Source: an uncultured Erysipelotrichaceae bacterium
GTDB taxonomy: Bacteria > Bacillota_I > Bacilli_A > RFN20 > CAG-826
NCBI GenBank assembly: GCA_900314865.1
Contig: OMWW01000003.1
Location: forward strand, 124,001 to 188,000
Direction: 5' to 3'
DNA: 64,000 nucleotides
Positions within the stretch are counted from its first letter, which is position 1; the number at the start of each line of letters is the position of its first letter. Made by a program: the position numbers and the translations under genes. The notes under the pieces were generated by a model, which saw only the letters and a list, made by a program, of their open reading frames with translations, was not told where the DNA came from and searched no databases. Below are positions 15,426 to 25,130 of the stretch, piece after piece.

Positions 15426-16724
15426 ATGAAGACAATAATTAGAATTTTTAATATTCTAATTTTAGTTTTGTCTGCCCTAGCTACGGCCTCTTTATTTTTA
15501 ACACCGACCTTTGTGCTACATTCTAAAATTACTTTGAGCACTGATTCCTTTTCAAAAATGATCCCGGAAAATACTTATACCGGACCAATTGATGCGGCTA
15601 AGATCTTGGGGACCAGTGAAATCAATGTTGGAATTAATGTTAATTTCACATTTAATGACGTCAGCCAAAGTTTAAGCATTGATAAAAATACGATTAATGA
15701 AAAGATTATTAATGAAAACATTAATAGTGTCGCTGAAACATTTTATGAACCTATTGATATTGTCACTGAATACACAGTTCGTACAGTAGTTAAAAAAATT
15801 GTTAAAGACGAAATCAAAAAACAAATCGAAAACGCGAGAACTCAATATGCGATTGATAGTGGTTCCACCGCCGAAGAGATTATGGAAGAGGTGGGAATGA
15901 CTGACCAATATTTCGTAAACTTCGCTAAATCACTTTATGACGCTGCTAACGAGATTAACGCCACCCTTGGTTCTTTTACCAACACCTTATTCTGGCAAAT
16001 TGATGAAGCGGTTAAAAAGGCAGAAACTGGAACTGGCGGAGTTGCTATTGATAGTTCAAAATTTGGTGATGATAAAAAAGAAGAGATTAAAAACGGCTTT
16101 ATCAATATCCTTAACGATTTAAAAATGATTGTTAAAGATACAACCGTTCCTGAAGACGAACAAAAATTAGTAAGAGTTAGTCACTTAGCTTATACATTTT
16201 TAAGCACTTATTTAAGCTTACAACTTGAAAACAAAGTTAGTGACCCTAATGAACTGGTTAGAAAAGCTGATGAATCGATTCTTGATTACACAAAGAGATT
16301 ATTAAATTTGTATGTTGAGAATCTTTTACCAGATATCTTCTATCAAATCATTGGTTATTTTTCTTTAGCGGTATTTATTGGAATCTTTGTCTTTGCTCTT
16401 ATTTGGGTAATATTATTCCTTATTACTATTATAAGGATGTTCTCTAGTAAACCTTGGACCATATTTGGACCATGGTTCTGGATTATTGGTTCACTACAAA
16501 TCATCTTGGGTGTTGGTTTAACAGTGACTGGTAAATTCATCTTACCAAAATTTAATATTCCTTTAGGAAATATTCCAATTAGTAGCTTTGTCATTGTTCC
16601 AAGAACCTTTGCCTTTATCGCCTCTTTAATCTTCGTGTTTATGATTTTCTTTGCAATCGTATATGCGATATTTAGACACAAAGCCAAAGTACAATATCGT
16701 GAAAGTTTAGGAGGTACTCGATAA
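15426..16724 (+). CDS. Membrane protein with large extracytoplasmic domain, uncharacterised
   Basis: 432 aa. One N-terminal membrane helix (about 7-30), an acidic extracytoplasmic region of roughly 280 residues with coiled, helical character, then three membrane helices (about 312-340, 353-372 and 385-412) and a short basic tail. No family recognised. It starts 22 bases after the acyltransferase with a GGAGG site and its stop overlaps the ATG of the esterase (TAATG). The context hints at handling or export of the acyltransferase product, which is inference. Confidence 0.5.
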   Translation: MKTIIRIFNILILVLSALATASLFLTPTFVLHSKITLSTDSFSKMIPENTYTGPIDAAKILGTSEINVGINVNFTFNDVSQSLSIDKNTINEKIINENINSVAETFYEPIDIVTEYTVRTVVKKIVKDEIKKQIENARTQYAIDSGSTAEEIMEEVGMTDQYFVNFAKSLYDAANEINATLGSFTNTLFWQIDEAVKKAETGTGGVAIDSSKFGDDKKEEIKNGFINILNDLKMIVKDTTVPEDEQKLVRVSHLAYTFLSTYLSLQLENKVSDPNELVRKADESILDYTKRLLNLYVENLLPDIFYQIIGYFSLAVFIGIFVFALIWVILFLITIIRMFSSKPWTIFGPWFWIIGSLQIILGVGLTVTGKFILPKFNIPLGNIPISSFVIVPRTFAFIASLIFVFMIFFAIVYAIFRHKAKVQYRESLGGTR

Positions 16725-18040
16725 TGAAAAAGAAATGTTTGTTACCAATTCTTCTTGTTAGTGGAGTTCTTTCCTTATCAAGTTGTACATTCTTTAACGA
16801 TGATGATCTCGCAATTAATAATGAATATCATCCATTAAATGATTATGGACAGGCCGAACCTGACGATCCAAACGCTCCTAAAGCGGGTGGGGTAAGTGGA
16901 AAAGTTAATGACGCAACGCCTGATGCATATTGCTTTAAAAACATTCCTTATGGAGTAAATGACCAAGTCATCAACACCTATAAAGAAGGTGGAATTAACC
17001 ATATGAATTATAACGTCAATGGTGGTTTAGATTATCCTGCCTCCAAAGATGAAAACAACTATGATTTATACGTTCCTAATTCCGCTTCTAAAACTGGTAA
17101 ACATGTCGCTATTTTGTTTGTCCATGGCGGCGCATGGGTTTCTGGATTTAAAACCGATGTTAACCCATATATTTATGAATTTGCTAATCGAGGTTATATA
17201 ACTGCTACCATCAAATATACATTATTAAGTAGATCGATGGACGATTCTTCTTTATCAATTTTCCGTAACTTAGATGAAATTGATGCTTGTATTACATCTT
17301 TGAAGTCTTCTTTACAAGAACTTGGATTTGACACCACTAAAACTGAATTTGTGATTGGCGGAGCCTCTAGTGGTGCTCATCTTGCAATGCTATATAGTTA
17401 TTCCAGAGGAAAGCGTGCATCCTTACCAATTAAATTCATCGTTGATGCGGTTGGTCCAGTCGATATTAAAGAAGAAAACTGGAAATTCTTTAAAACCAGC
17501 GAAGAAGCTTGCCGTGATTTAGGTTTAGATTATGAAGCGATTGAAAATCAAAAACAAGCTAACAATTTAGGTGAACTTCCGATTGCTGGAGAAGGCAAAA
17601 ATTGGACTGATTATCAAACTATGAGAATCGCTAATGGAATGTGTGGTCTTCCATTTAGTTTAGAAACTGTTAAAGAGGCCACTGATGAAAACGAAAATTA
17701 TGTCACTAACCCATCTAATCCTTGCTATCAATCTATGATTGCTACTAATGGTGGAGAAGATCAATTATCGGTCACATATTGGATTAATAAGATTAGTGAT
17801 GAATCCGCTAAATTCCCAATTATTTGTGCATATGCTGGTAAAGATAGTGTTATTGGCATTGCTCAATACGCAAAGCTTCAACAAGCTTTAGATAATAAAG
17901 GTATTGAATATTATCATCATTCATTCTTACAAGGTTATATCTATTTCAAAAATAGTGAACATACCCAGCTCACAAAGAATTATGATGAAGAAAACTATAC
18001 CGAACTTATTAATGCGATTGTTGAATGGTGTGAAGCATAA
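16724..18040 (+). CDS. Lipoprotein alpha/beta-hydrolase (esterase/lipase)
   Basis: 438 aa. Type II signal peptide with lipobox LSSC (Cys21), so anchored on the outer face of the membrane. Hydrolase motifs: HGGAW oxyanion hole near residue 134, nucleophile elbow GASSGAH near 215, a likely acid in CAYAGKDSV and a histidine in SEHTQLT. The family resembles BD-FAE-type carbohydrate/lipid esterases. Translational overlap with the preceding membrane protein and a shared operon with an N-acyltransferase suggest a substrate in the same pathway. Substrate unknown. Confidence 0.8.
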   Translation: MKKKCLLPILLVSGVLSLSSCTFFNDDDLAINNEYHPLNDYGQAEPDDPNAPKAGGVSGKVNDATPDAYCFKNIPYGVNDQVINTYKEGGINHMNYNVNGGLDYPASKDENNYDLYVPNSASKTGKHVAILFVHGGAWVSGFKTDVNPYIYEFANRGYITATIKYTLLSRSMDDSSLSIFRNLDEIDACITSLKSSLQELGFDTTKTEFVIGGASSGAHLAMLYSYSRGKRASLPIKFIVDAVGPVDIKEENWKFFKTSEEACRDLGLDYEAIENQKQANNLGELPIAGEGKNWTDYQTMRIANGMCGLPFSLETVKEATDENENYVTNPSNPCYQSMIATNGGEDQLSVTYWINKISDESAKFPIICAYAGKDSVIGIAQYAKLQQALDNKGIEYYHHSFLQGYIYFKNSEHTQLTKNYDEENYTELINAIVEWCEA

Positions 18041-18041
18041 T

Positions 18042-18072
18042 AAAAAACAGCGATGGATAAATCGCTGTTTTT
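18042..18072. terminator. Bidirectional terminator
   Basis: AAAAACAGCGAT and ATCGCTGTTTTT arms around a short GGATA loop, with A-run and T-run on opposite sides; serves the converging esterase operon and the lipoprotein gene. Confidence 0.85.
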
Positions 18073-18083
18073 ACTATCTCAAC

Positions 18084-18821
18084 TTATAGTTGAATTCCTT
18101 TATAAATCTTTGCTTCGGAGACAACTTCTTCGTTTCCTTCAATTACTTGAGAAACAGGGTTTTCTCCTTTGGTGACATATAACTTAATGGAGAGATAATT
18201 CTCTTCTTCTTTAAATCTAATTGATGACCAGGCAAATTCTTCTGTTTGAAGTAGCATTGGAGCAGCAAAGAATTGGAAGTTCTTAAGCACTTTGTCATTA
18301 TAGTCGCCTTCTTCAATGACTAATCCGGCAATGCTATAAGTATAAACACCATCTTCTTCAACCCATTCGGATGGTTTTAATAACTTGCCTAACGAGTCTA
18401 GTGTTGGATAGTATTTGCCAACAAATTGTCCTTCAAAATCCCAGTCAACTTCTACACTAGTGAAGAGATTTTCGACAGTAATTTTTTCGGCGTTGTTCTT
18501 AAAGTGTTCAACTCCATCGTCATTATTTCTATATCCAGAGTTAAGATCGCTCATATAGAGCATTTCTTCGTCTACGTGATAAAAGGTTTTCAAGTTTCTA
18601 GCATTTGCACCAGCGTGGAAATAATGAGTGTCATTCATTACTTCATCAACAAATTTGAACGATGTTTCTTTTGTGTATCCGTTGACGTTATATGTAGAAA
18701 AGATGTCAGTAACCACTAATCCTCTAACTTGTCTTAATTTAGGAGCGGCAACTTCTTCGCTAACCTTTCCGCAACCAACAAGTAAAAGTGCAATAGCAGG
18801 AGCAATAAATAACTTCTTCAT
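18084..18821 (-). CDS. Lipoprotein, uncharacterised
   Basis: 245 aa. Start taken at ATG 18821, with GAGGTG 6 bases upstream, giving a proper lipoprotein signal (MKKLFIAPAIALLLVGC, Cys17); a longer frame upstream would bury it. The mature part is acidic and beta-rich with no recognised domain. Probably a surface-exposed binding or cell-envelope protein. Monocistronic. Confidence 0.65.
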   Translation of the reverse strand: MKKLFIAPAIALLLVGCGKVSEEVAAPKLRQVRGLVVTDIFSTYNVNGYTKETSFKFVDEVMNDTHYFHAGANARNLKTFYHVDEEMLYMSDLNSGYRNNDDGVEHFKNNAEKITVENLFTSVEVDWDFEGQFVGKYYPTLDSLGKLLKPSEWVEEDGVYTYSIAGLVIEEGDYNDKVLKNFQFFAAPMLLQTEEFAWSSIRFKEEENYLSIKLYVTKGENPVSQVIEGNEEVVSEAKIYKGIQL

Positions 18822-18921
18822 AATTTTCACCTCATCCTTATTATAACTAATTTGTTTATTACACAAACAAAAAACTATTTAGAAAAAATAAAACAGTGTA
18901 TAACACTGTTTAGAAATCATC

Positions 18922-18995
18922 TGGAGCAGGTGACGGGAATCGAACCCGCGTATTCAGCTTGGAAGGCTGAAGTTCTACCATTGAACTACACCTGC
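18922..18995 (-). tRNA. tRNA-Gly (anticodon TCC), CCA encoded
   Basis: 74 bases. Acceptor GCAGGTG/CACCTGC, anticodon stem TCAGC/GCTGA with loop CTTCCAA, T-arm CGGG-TTCGATT-CCCG, CCA end. TCC reads GGA/GGG glycine codons. Confidence 0.96.
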
Positions 18996-19041
18996 ATATC
19001 AGCGAATGTTATTTTATAACAATCGCCTAATATTATTCAAT

Positions 19042-19347
19042 TTATTTCTTACAAAAATTTTGAATTTGGTCTTTTCTTTGGAAGCCCATTGTTTTGTTCA
19101 CTAATTTACCATTTGAGAAGAATAAAAGAGTAGGAATAGCTTGAACATTGTATTTCATTGCTAAGTCAGGTGCTTCATCAGTGTCGATCTTTACAATTTG
19201 TACTGGGAATCCTTCTGCGTCTAACTCTTCTAAGACTGGTCCTAGCATTCTACAAGGTCCACACCAGGTGGCAAAGAAATCCACTAAGACATCTCCATTA
19301 TTAAGCAATTCATTTAATTCTTGTTCTGTTTCGACGTGTTTAATCAT
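19042..19347 (-). CDS. trxA: Thioredoxin
   Basis: 101 aa with active site WCGPC and the cis-proline segment AIPTLLFF. Thioredoxin reduces protein disulphides in the cytoplasm using thioredoxin reductase. Start taken at ATG 19347 because GGAGGG lies within the last codons of the upstream TraX-like gene, 7 bases before. The stop of that gene and this ATG are one base apart, so it is the last gene of the CPBP-TraX-trxA unit. Confidence 0.95.
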   Translation of the reverse strand: MIKHVETEQELNELLNNGDVLVDFFATWCGPCRMLGPVLEELDAEGFPVQIVKIDTDEAPDLAMKYNVQAIPTLLFFSNGKLVNKTMGFQRKDQIQNFCKK

Positions 19348-19348
19348 T

Positions 19349-20263
19349 TTATAACCCTCCATTAATCGTGATGTAAATGATCACAAGTATGACGATATGT
19401 AGTGGGTAATAGACATACGCACCATACTGGAACCATTTCGCATTATAACCTCTTTTTCCGCTATAAAGCAAAATAAATGCACCAGAAAGTATAGCGATTA
19501 ATTGCATACTAGCGGCTCTAGAGTTAACAAATGTTCCATTCCATAAGTAGTAGCATCCATAAAACGCTAGAGTGGATAAAAATAAAGTAAATACAGAAAT
19601 GATATTAGTAACAATGCGGTATGAACCATTCATCACCCACATATCTTTATCCATTCCTGTTTTTGGCTCCATGTATTTGATATACAAATCCGCAAATGTA
19701 TAGGAGTAATAAAATCCAACCCCTAATAGCAAGGAAAACCAGTCATATCTCATCGTTAAAAAGCAAGGGAACCAGTGGATAGTTTCGATTGAACTATAGA
19801 CCGACATTTCAACGCCTTTAACAACAAACGACGTTATCGCTAAAGATAGAGGAAGTAGGATAAATAACTTTTTGCGATTGTCTTCTTGCTTAAGTGCCCA
19901 AATGGTGATTGCCACCATTAATAAATCTAAGAATGTATTTCCGGATCTAAGTAGACCAACTGTGTATTTTCTTAAGGAAGAATATTCTAAAACCATATAA
20001 GTAATAGAAATGATAGAAGCAATAATTCCAAGTCTTAAAAAATACTTGTTGATGTTTTTGGTGTGGATGACACCTTCAACCACCATAAAGATAAATAGTG
20101 GTAAAGATAATCTTCCAATCGCTCTAAATACTTCTGATATTTGTAAGAGTCTTAATTCTCCATCCGCTAGTAGCTCAATAAGAAAACCGACGTGATCAAT
20201 GGTCATGGTCACAACGGCAATAATTTTGAGTATAAAAGAGGAAAGAACCGAAATCTTTTTCAT
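19349..20263 (-). CDS. TraX-family membrane protein
   Basis: 304 aa, about nine membrane helices. TraX-family segments are MTIDHVGFLIE near the N-terminus, GRLSLPLFIFMVVEG and YVYYPLHI near the C-terminus. TraX in F plasmid N-acetylates pilin; chromosomal Firmicutes relatives are membrane acyltransferase-like proteins of unknown substrate. The start directly follows the CPBP stop (TAA T ATG) without a ribosome site. Confidence 0.85.
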   Translation of the reverse strand: MKKISVLSSFILKIIAVVTMTIDHVGFLIELLADGELRLLQISEVFRAIGRLSLPLFIFMVVEGVIHTKNINKYFLRLGIIASIISITYMVLEYSSLRKYTVGLLRSGNTFLDLLMVAITIWALKQEDNRKKLFILLPLSLAITSFVVKGVEMSVYSSIETIHWFPCFLTMRYDWFSLLLGVGFYYSYTFADLYIKYMEPKTGMDKDMWVMNGSYRIVTNIISVFTLFLSTLAFYGCYYLWNGTFVNSRAASMQLIAILSGAFILLYSGKRGYNAKWFQYGAYVYYPLHIVILVIIYITINGGL

Positions 20264-20264
20264 A

Positions 20265-21020
20265 TTAAATGAATGATGTTGCCTTATATGCTTCGGCTAC
20301 AGTTACAATAACTGAAATTAGATTGTTAAGAATATGAGCACTCATTGAACCGATAAAGCCATATTTATAATAGGCAAATGTAAAGATAAATCCACTGAAT
20401 AAATAGATTGGTAAATTGACGAGCTCATCTAATATATTTCCTGAGAATGTGAAGTGCGCTAACCCAAATAAGATGGTGCTAGCAAAGAAAGCGCCAACAA
20501 CACTCCATTTCTTTATTAATCCAAATAATCCTACGCGATACGCGAGTTCTTCACATATCGGTCCTAGTATTCCTATCACGATAATTGATAAGGCTGGATA
20601 AAGAGTGATAACTCCACGAATCGTCTCTTCGTTTTCGCTGACATGGAATGTATAAAATAGGTTAATAATATTTGAATAACATACATCAAATCCAATGACT
20701 GCTAAACCGAACAATAAACCATATAGATAGCGGCGGTAATCCTTGAATTGATAAACGAATTTAGGAAGATCAAAAATAATGATTCCAAACATCGCACAAA
20801 ATAGGACAGAGTAGGTAATTATGTTAGTCAAAGAGTTAGCCTGGTTTTCAGGTAAAAACATGAGGGCAACAGAAATTATAATGGCGATGATGTTCAGTCC
20901 ACCAATTCCCATGGCCAATAGATAGATTCTTTTCCATAGAGGAATTGACTTCATGGGTGCGTCATTTAATTCTTCTCTTTTATGCTCGATATTAACGTTT
21001 TCGTTTTCGTTTTCTAACAT
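20265..21020 (-). CDS. CPBP-family intramembrane protease
   Basis: 251 aa, eight predicted membrane helices. The family motifs are present: CEELAYR (EExxR), FGLAHFTFS with the conserved histidine, and SAHILNN. CPBP/Abi proteins are intramembrane metal-dependent endopeptidases that process prenylated proteins in eukaryotes and are implicated in bacteriocin self-immunity and surface-protein processing in Firmicutes. First gene of the trxA unit; AAGGAAAA lies about 10 bases before the ATG. Confidence 0.9.
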   Translation of the reverse strand: MLENENENVNIEHKREELNDAPMKSIPLWKRIYLLAMGIGGLNIIAIIISVALMFLPENQANSLTNIITYSVLFCAMFGIIIFDLPKFVYQFKDYRRYLYGLLFGLAVIGFDVCYSNIINLFYTFHVSENEETIRGVITLYPALSIIVIGILGPICEELAYRVGLFGLIKKWSVVGAFFASTILFGLAHFTFSGNILDELVNLPIYLFSGFIFTFAYYKYGFIGSMSAHILNNLISVIVTVAEAYKATSFI

Positions 21021-21089
21021 TTTCTTTATTTTCCTTAAGAAAAATAATACACTAAAAACAAGATTATTAGTAGTCTTAACTAGTTAAGT

Positions 21090-21473
21090 ATGAACGAATT
21101 CACTGTTAAAGAAGAAGTCTTTGCGTTAACAGAGGTTATGAAATCAAAATTTACAGCCTTTGTTATTCCTTTGAAGTCTCTAGATACTTTCAAAACTCGT
21201 CTTGAAGAAATTAAAAAGGCTAATCCAAAAGCAAGACATGTCGTTTATGCTTATCGATTTGAAATGAACAGTAAATCTAATGATGATGGAGAACCTCGTG
21301 GCACTGCCGGAAGGCCCATTTTAGATTTACTCCACAAAAAGAGTCTTAATAACACTGCGATAATTGTCGTTAGATATTATGGTGGTATTCAGCTTGGTGC
21401 TGGAAGACTTTTAAGAACCTATGTTACAAGTGTGGTTAATGCTATTAATAAGGCTGAAATTGTCGAATTATAA
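21090..21473 (+). CDS. YigZ/IMPACT-family protein, short form
   Basis: 127 aa with the UPF0029 N-terminal fold: VYAYRF, DDGEPRGTAGRPIL and VVRYYGGIQLGAGRLLRTY. Usual bacterial YigZ is about 205 aa; the C-terminal DUF1949 domain is absent here. IMPACT proteins affect translation control in eukaryotes; the bacterial role is unclear. Followed by mrp after 12 bases (AAGGAGAT site), so it starts the mrp-pepP-glpK run. Confidence 0.85.
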   Translation: MNEFTVKEEVFALTEVMKSKFTAFVIPLKSLDTFKTRLEEIKKANPKARHVVYAYRFEMNSKSNDDGEPRGTAGRPILDLLHKKSLNNTAIIVVRYYGGIQLGAGRLLRTYVTSVVNAINKAEIVEL

Positions 21474-21485
21474 GGAGATATATTT

Positions 21486-22304
21486 ATGGTAGATTGCGAT
21501 CATAACTGTGAAAGTTGCGCCTCTAATGGTAATTGTTCTTCACAGATTCAAAAAGCAAAAATGAATGACCGTTCTCACGTTAAACGTGTTGTAGCGATTC
21601 TTTCTGGCAAAGGTGGTGTTGGTAAATCTTTCATCACCTCATATTTAGCTGTTTGTTTAAAAAGAAAGGGCTACAAAGTTGGTATTCTTGACGCCGATGT
21701 TACTGGCCCAAGTATTCCAAAAGCCTTTGGCGTTAAAGAAAAAGCTTATGGAGAAGATAGTCTTATCTATCCTTTAGAAACTAAAACTGGTATTAAAATC
21801 ATCTCTGCTAACAATTTACTAGACGATGATAGTGAACCAATTATTTGGCGTGGTGTCCTTTTAGGAAATTTAGTTAAACAGTTTTACGAAGATGTTCTTT
21901 GGGAAGAACTCGATTATTTATTAATCGATATGCCTCCAGGAACTGGAGATATCGCTTTAACTACATTCCAAATGATTCCAATTGATGATTTGATCATTGT
22001 TACATCTCCTCAAGACTTAGTTTCTTTAGTTGTTACTAAAGCTATTAAGATGGCGAGAATGATGAACATCAACGTTTTGGGTGTTGTTGAAAACATGTCT
22101 TATTTATATTGTCCATTTTGTGGAGAGCAAATCCCTGTCTTTGGTGAATCTCATTTAGATGAATTTGCTGAGAAACTTAATTTCAAGATTCTTGGTAAAT
22201 TGCCAATCGTCAGTGGAAATGCGAAAAAAGTAGATAATGGACAAATTGAAGATGTCGTTTTACCTGAATTTGAATCAGTAGTAGAGAATTTGGTAGGTGA
22301 ATAA
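21486..22304 (+). CDS. mrp: Mrp/NBP35-family iron-sulfur carrier ATPase
   Basis: 272 aa. N-terminal cysteines (CDHNCESC, NGNC) as in NBP35, P-loop SGKGGVGKS near residue 40, DADVTGPS switch region, MPPGTGD and a CPFCG cluster-binding pair. It carries and transfers [4Fe-4S] clusters to apo-proteins in the cytoplasm. No fusion partner. Stop overlaps the short leader of pepP. Confidence 0.95.
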   Translation: MVDCDHNCESCASNGNCSSQIQKAKMNDRSHVKRVVAILSGKGGVGKSFITSYLAVCLKRKGYKVGILDADVTGPSIPKAFGVKEKAYGEDSLIYPLETKTGIKIISANNLLDDDSEPIIWRGVLLGNLVKQFYEDVLWEELDYLLIDMPPGTGDIALTTFQMIPIDDLIIVTSPQDLVSLVVTKAIKMARMMNINVLGVVENMSYLYCPFCGEQIPVFGESHLDEFAEKLNFKILGKLPIVSGNAKKVDNGQIEDVVLPEFESVVENLVGE

Positions 22305-22305
22305 A

Positions 22306-23568
22306 ATGGGTGAATTTTCAAATCGTAGAAATAAATTATTCGACTCCCTACCTGCTAATTCTGTTTCTTTAGTGTTTTCTGGAGTTGGAAAGATTCGTAG
22401 TGAAGATGATTATTACAAATTCTTCGCTAACCGTAATTTCTTTTATCTAACCGGTATCGAGCAAGAGAATTCTGTTCTCATGCTTGTCAAATGCGCTGGT
22501 GAAAGAAAAACATATTTGTTTTTAGATGAATATAACGAGCTTAAAGAACGTTGGACTGGAAGAAGATTGACTTTTAACGAAGCTACCCAAATCTCTGAAA
22601 TTCAAAATGTTTACTCTAATGGTACTTTTGATTCCATGCTTTCTATGGCTGTTTCTGTAGAAAACAATATGTATGGAAAGATTGAGTCCCTTCTTTTAGA
22701 TATGTCTGATGAAATCAAAATCAAACTCAATTGTTCCACTCAAATTTACGCGAAAGAATTACAAGACAAATATCCTCATCTTAAGATAGAGAATATTTAT
22801 CCTTATATTGTTGAACTTAGACTTATAAAGTCTGATTTAGAAGTTAGAGAGCTTGAAGAAGCCATCAATTTAACTAGCACTGGTATCAATGATCTTTTAC
22901 TCAATCTTGAAATTGGTATGACAGAACATGAACTCAGCGATCGCTTTGAATACTATGGAAGAACCCATGGAAGAAGAGAACTTGCTTTTGAAACCATTGT
23001 TGCAGCTGGTAAAGATGGTACAATCATGCATCACCCAATCAAACAACAAGACGCCATAATTAAAAACGGAGACTTACTATTATTTGATTTAGGTTACCGT
23101 TATAACGGATACTCTGCGGACATTTCTCGTACTTACCCTGTTAGTGGAATGTTTAATGATTTCCAAAGAAAAGTCTATGAAGCAGTATTAAACTGTAACA
23201 AGCATATTATTGATTTTGCTAAACCTGGATTAAAGATTGCGGATCTTCAAGAAGAAGCACTTAAAACCTTAAAGAATGAATGTGTAAGATTAAAAATCTT
23301 AAAAGAGGAAGATGACATTAAGAAATATTATATTCATAATGTTTCCCATTTCTTAGGATTAGACACTCATGATGTCGGTAATCGTGAACGTCCTTTGGTC
23401 CCAGGCAACATCATTACTGTTGAGCCAGGTTTATATTTTGTTGAAGAAGGTGTTGGAGTCCGTATTGAAGACGATGTCTTAATTACTCCTAATGGTTCTA
23501 GATGCTTATCAAAATGTATCAAGAAAGAAATTGTTGATATCGAAAAAATGATGCAACACCGCAAATAG
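22306..23568 (+). CDS. pepP: Xaa-Pro aminopeptidase (M24B)
   Basis: 420 aa. N-terminal aminopeptidase-P domain and C-terminal pita-bread M24 domain with metal ligands in FDLGYRYNGYSADISRTYP, NVSHFLGLDTHDVG, VEPGLYF and VRIEDDVLIT. It removes N-terminal residues before proline and aids peptide nutrition. ATG 22306 is preferred over a GTG 9 bases earlier because GGTAGGTG lies 6 bases before it. Confidence 0.93.
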   Translation: MGEFSNRRNKLFDSLPANSVSLVFSGVGKIRSEDDYYKFFANRNFFYLTGIEQENSVLMLVKCAGERKTYLFLDEYNELKERWTGRRLTFNEATQISEIQNVYSNGTFDSMLSMAVSVENNMYGKIESLLLDMSDEIKIKLNCSTQIYAKELQDKYPHLKIENIYPYIVELRLIKSDLEVRELEEAINLTSTGINDLLLNLEIGMTEHELSDRFEYYGRTHGRRELAFETIVAAGKDGTIMHHPIKQQDAIIKNGDLLLFDLGYRYNGYSADISRTYPVSGMFNDFQRKVYEAVLNCNKHIIDFAKPGLKIADLQEEALKTLKNECVRLKILKEEDDIKKYYIHNVSHFLGLDTHDVGNRERPLVPGNIITVEPGLYFVEEGVGVRIEDDVLITPNGSRCLSKCIKKEIVDIEKMMQHRK

Positions 23569-23578
23569 GTAAAAGACT

Positions 23579-25054
23579 ATGGAAAAATACATTTTATCAA
23601 TTGACCAAGGAACAACTTCAACACGAGCCACTCTTATTAATAAGGATGGTGTTGTTATCAACATGTCTCAAGAAGAAGTTGTTTGTAATTTCCCACATTC
23701 TGGATGGGTAGAAACTGACGCTCTTAATATTTGGGTTAGTGTCATTAATGTCACTAACGAATTATTGGTGAAACAAAACATCTCTTGGGATAGTATTGAT
23801 TCCATAGGAATCACTAATCAAAGAGAAACTGCGGTCATTTGGGATAAAAAGACAGGTATGCCTATTTGCCCTGCAATTGTGTGGCAATCTCGACAATCTG
23901 CAGATATTTGTGATCGCTATGAAGATAAAAGAGATTTTATCCATAAGAAAACTGGTTTATTAATCAACCCTTATTTTTCTGCGACTAAAATTCGATTTAT
24001 TTTAGAAAACGTAAAAGGCGCTCAAGAAAGAGCTGAAAAAGGCGAACTTCTATTTGGAACCATTGATTCTTGGATTATCTTCCGTATGACTAAGGGCAAA
24101 GTTCACGCTACAGATGTGACTAACGCTAGTAGAACGATGTTGCTAAACCTTAAGACATTAGAATGGGATAAAGAATTATGTGATTTATTTGGTGTTCCTA
24201 TGAAGATGTTACCAAAAGTACTTCCTTCTAGTTATGATTATGGAGCCGCCTCATTCTTTAATAAAGACGTCCATATTCATGGAGTGGCAGGAGATCAACA
24301 AGCTGCTTTATTTGGACAAGCCTGTTTTGATGTTGGTGAAAGCAAAAACACTTATGGCACTGGTTGCTTCATGTTAATGAATATTGGTAACAAGATTACT
24401 TATTCTGATAGTGGATTATTAACCACAGTGGGTTGGAAAGTCGGCGATAAAGTGACTTATGCTTTAGAAGGATCGGTCTTTATTGGTGGTGCGGTCGTTC
24501 AATGGTTAAGAGATAAGATGAAGCTCATTGCTCACTCCGCAGATAGCGAAGCACTTGCTGCTGATTGCCGTGATACACATGGCGTATATATTGTGCCTGC
24601 GTTTGTAGGCTTAGGTACACCTTATTGGGATGATGACGCTCGAGGAGCGGTATTTGGTTTAACTCGTAATACTGACAACCGCCACTTCGTTAGAGCAGCG
24701 TTAGAATCTATCGCCTATCAATGCAAAGATGTCTTTGAAGTAATGAAAAAAGAAACCGGTTTATCTATCCCAACCCTCAAGGTTGATGGTGGTGCGACCG
24801 CAAACAACTTCTTGATGCAATTTCAAAGCGACATCTTAGATACTAAAATTGATTTACCTGAATGTTTACAAACTACCGCTTTAGGTGCTGCCTTCTTAGC
24901 AGGATTATCAAGCGGATATTATAAAAACTTAGATCACATCAAGAGCATTCATCACTGCCAAAAACTCTTCTCTCCTAAGATGGGCAAAACTGAAGCAGAT
25001 AAGCTATATAAAGGCTGGAAGAAAGCTGTTGAAGTAACTAGGATGTTCAAGTAA
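23579..25054 (+). CDS. glpK: Glycerol kinase
   Basis: 491 aa, full length. FGGY family with DQGTTSTRA at the N-terminus, GITNQRETA, and GDQQAALFGQ phosphate-binding segment. It phosphorylates glycerol to glycerol 3-phosphate, feeding lipid synthesis or glycolysis. The conserved histidine of PTS-regulated enzymes is not obvious. No GlpF or GlpD is beside it. Terminator at 25072 follows. Confidence 0.96.
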   Translation: MEKYILSIDQGTTSTRATLINKDGVVINMSQEEVVCNFPHSGWVETDALNIWVSVINVTNELLVKQNISWDSIDSIGITNQRETAVIWDKKTGMPICPAIVWQSRQSADICDRYEDKRDFIHKKTGLLINPYFSATKIRFILENVKGAQERAEKGELLFGTIDSWIIFRMTKGKVHATDVTNASRTMLLNLKTLEWDKELCDLFGVPMKMLPKVLPSSYDYGAASFFNKDVHIHGVAGDQQAALFGQACFDVGESKNTYGTGCFMLMNIGNKITYSDSGLLTTVGWKVGDKVTYALEGSVFIGGAVVQWLRDKMKLIAHSADSEALAADCRDTHGVYIVPAFVGLGTPYWDDDARGAVFGLTRNTDNRHFVRAALESIAYQCKDVFEVMKKETGLSIPTLKVDGGATANNFLMQFQSDILDTKIDLPECLQTTALGAAFLAGLSSGYYKNLDHIKSIHHCQKLFSPKMGKTEADKLYKGWKKAVEVTRMFK

Positions 25055-25071
25055 TAATATTTAAATTAAAA

Positions 25072-25104
25072 CAAATAGGGGTAATACCCCTATTTGATTT
25101 TTTT
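25072..25104 (+). terminator. Rho-independent terminator after glpK
   Basis: CAAATAGGGG, loop TAATA, CCCCTATTTG, then ATTTTTTT. A strong G+C stem. Its right flank is reused as the -35 element of the next promoter. Confidence 0.92.
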
Positions 25105-25123
25105 ATACTCTAAGAGTTATAAT
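25094..25123 (+). promoter_or_regulatory. Promoter of addB, overlapping the glpK terminator; leaderless
   Basis: TTGATT (25094-25099), 18-base spacer, TATAAT (25118-25123), then 7 bases to ATG 25131. No ribosome site. Confidence 0.65.
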
Positions 25124-25130
25124 TTTATTG

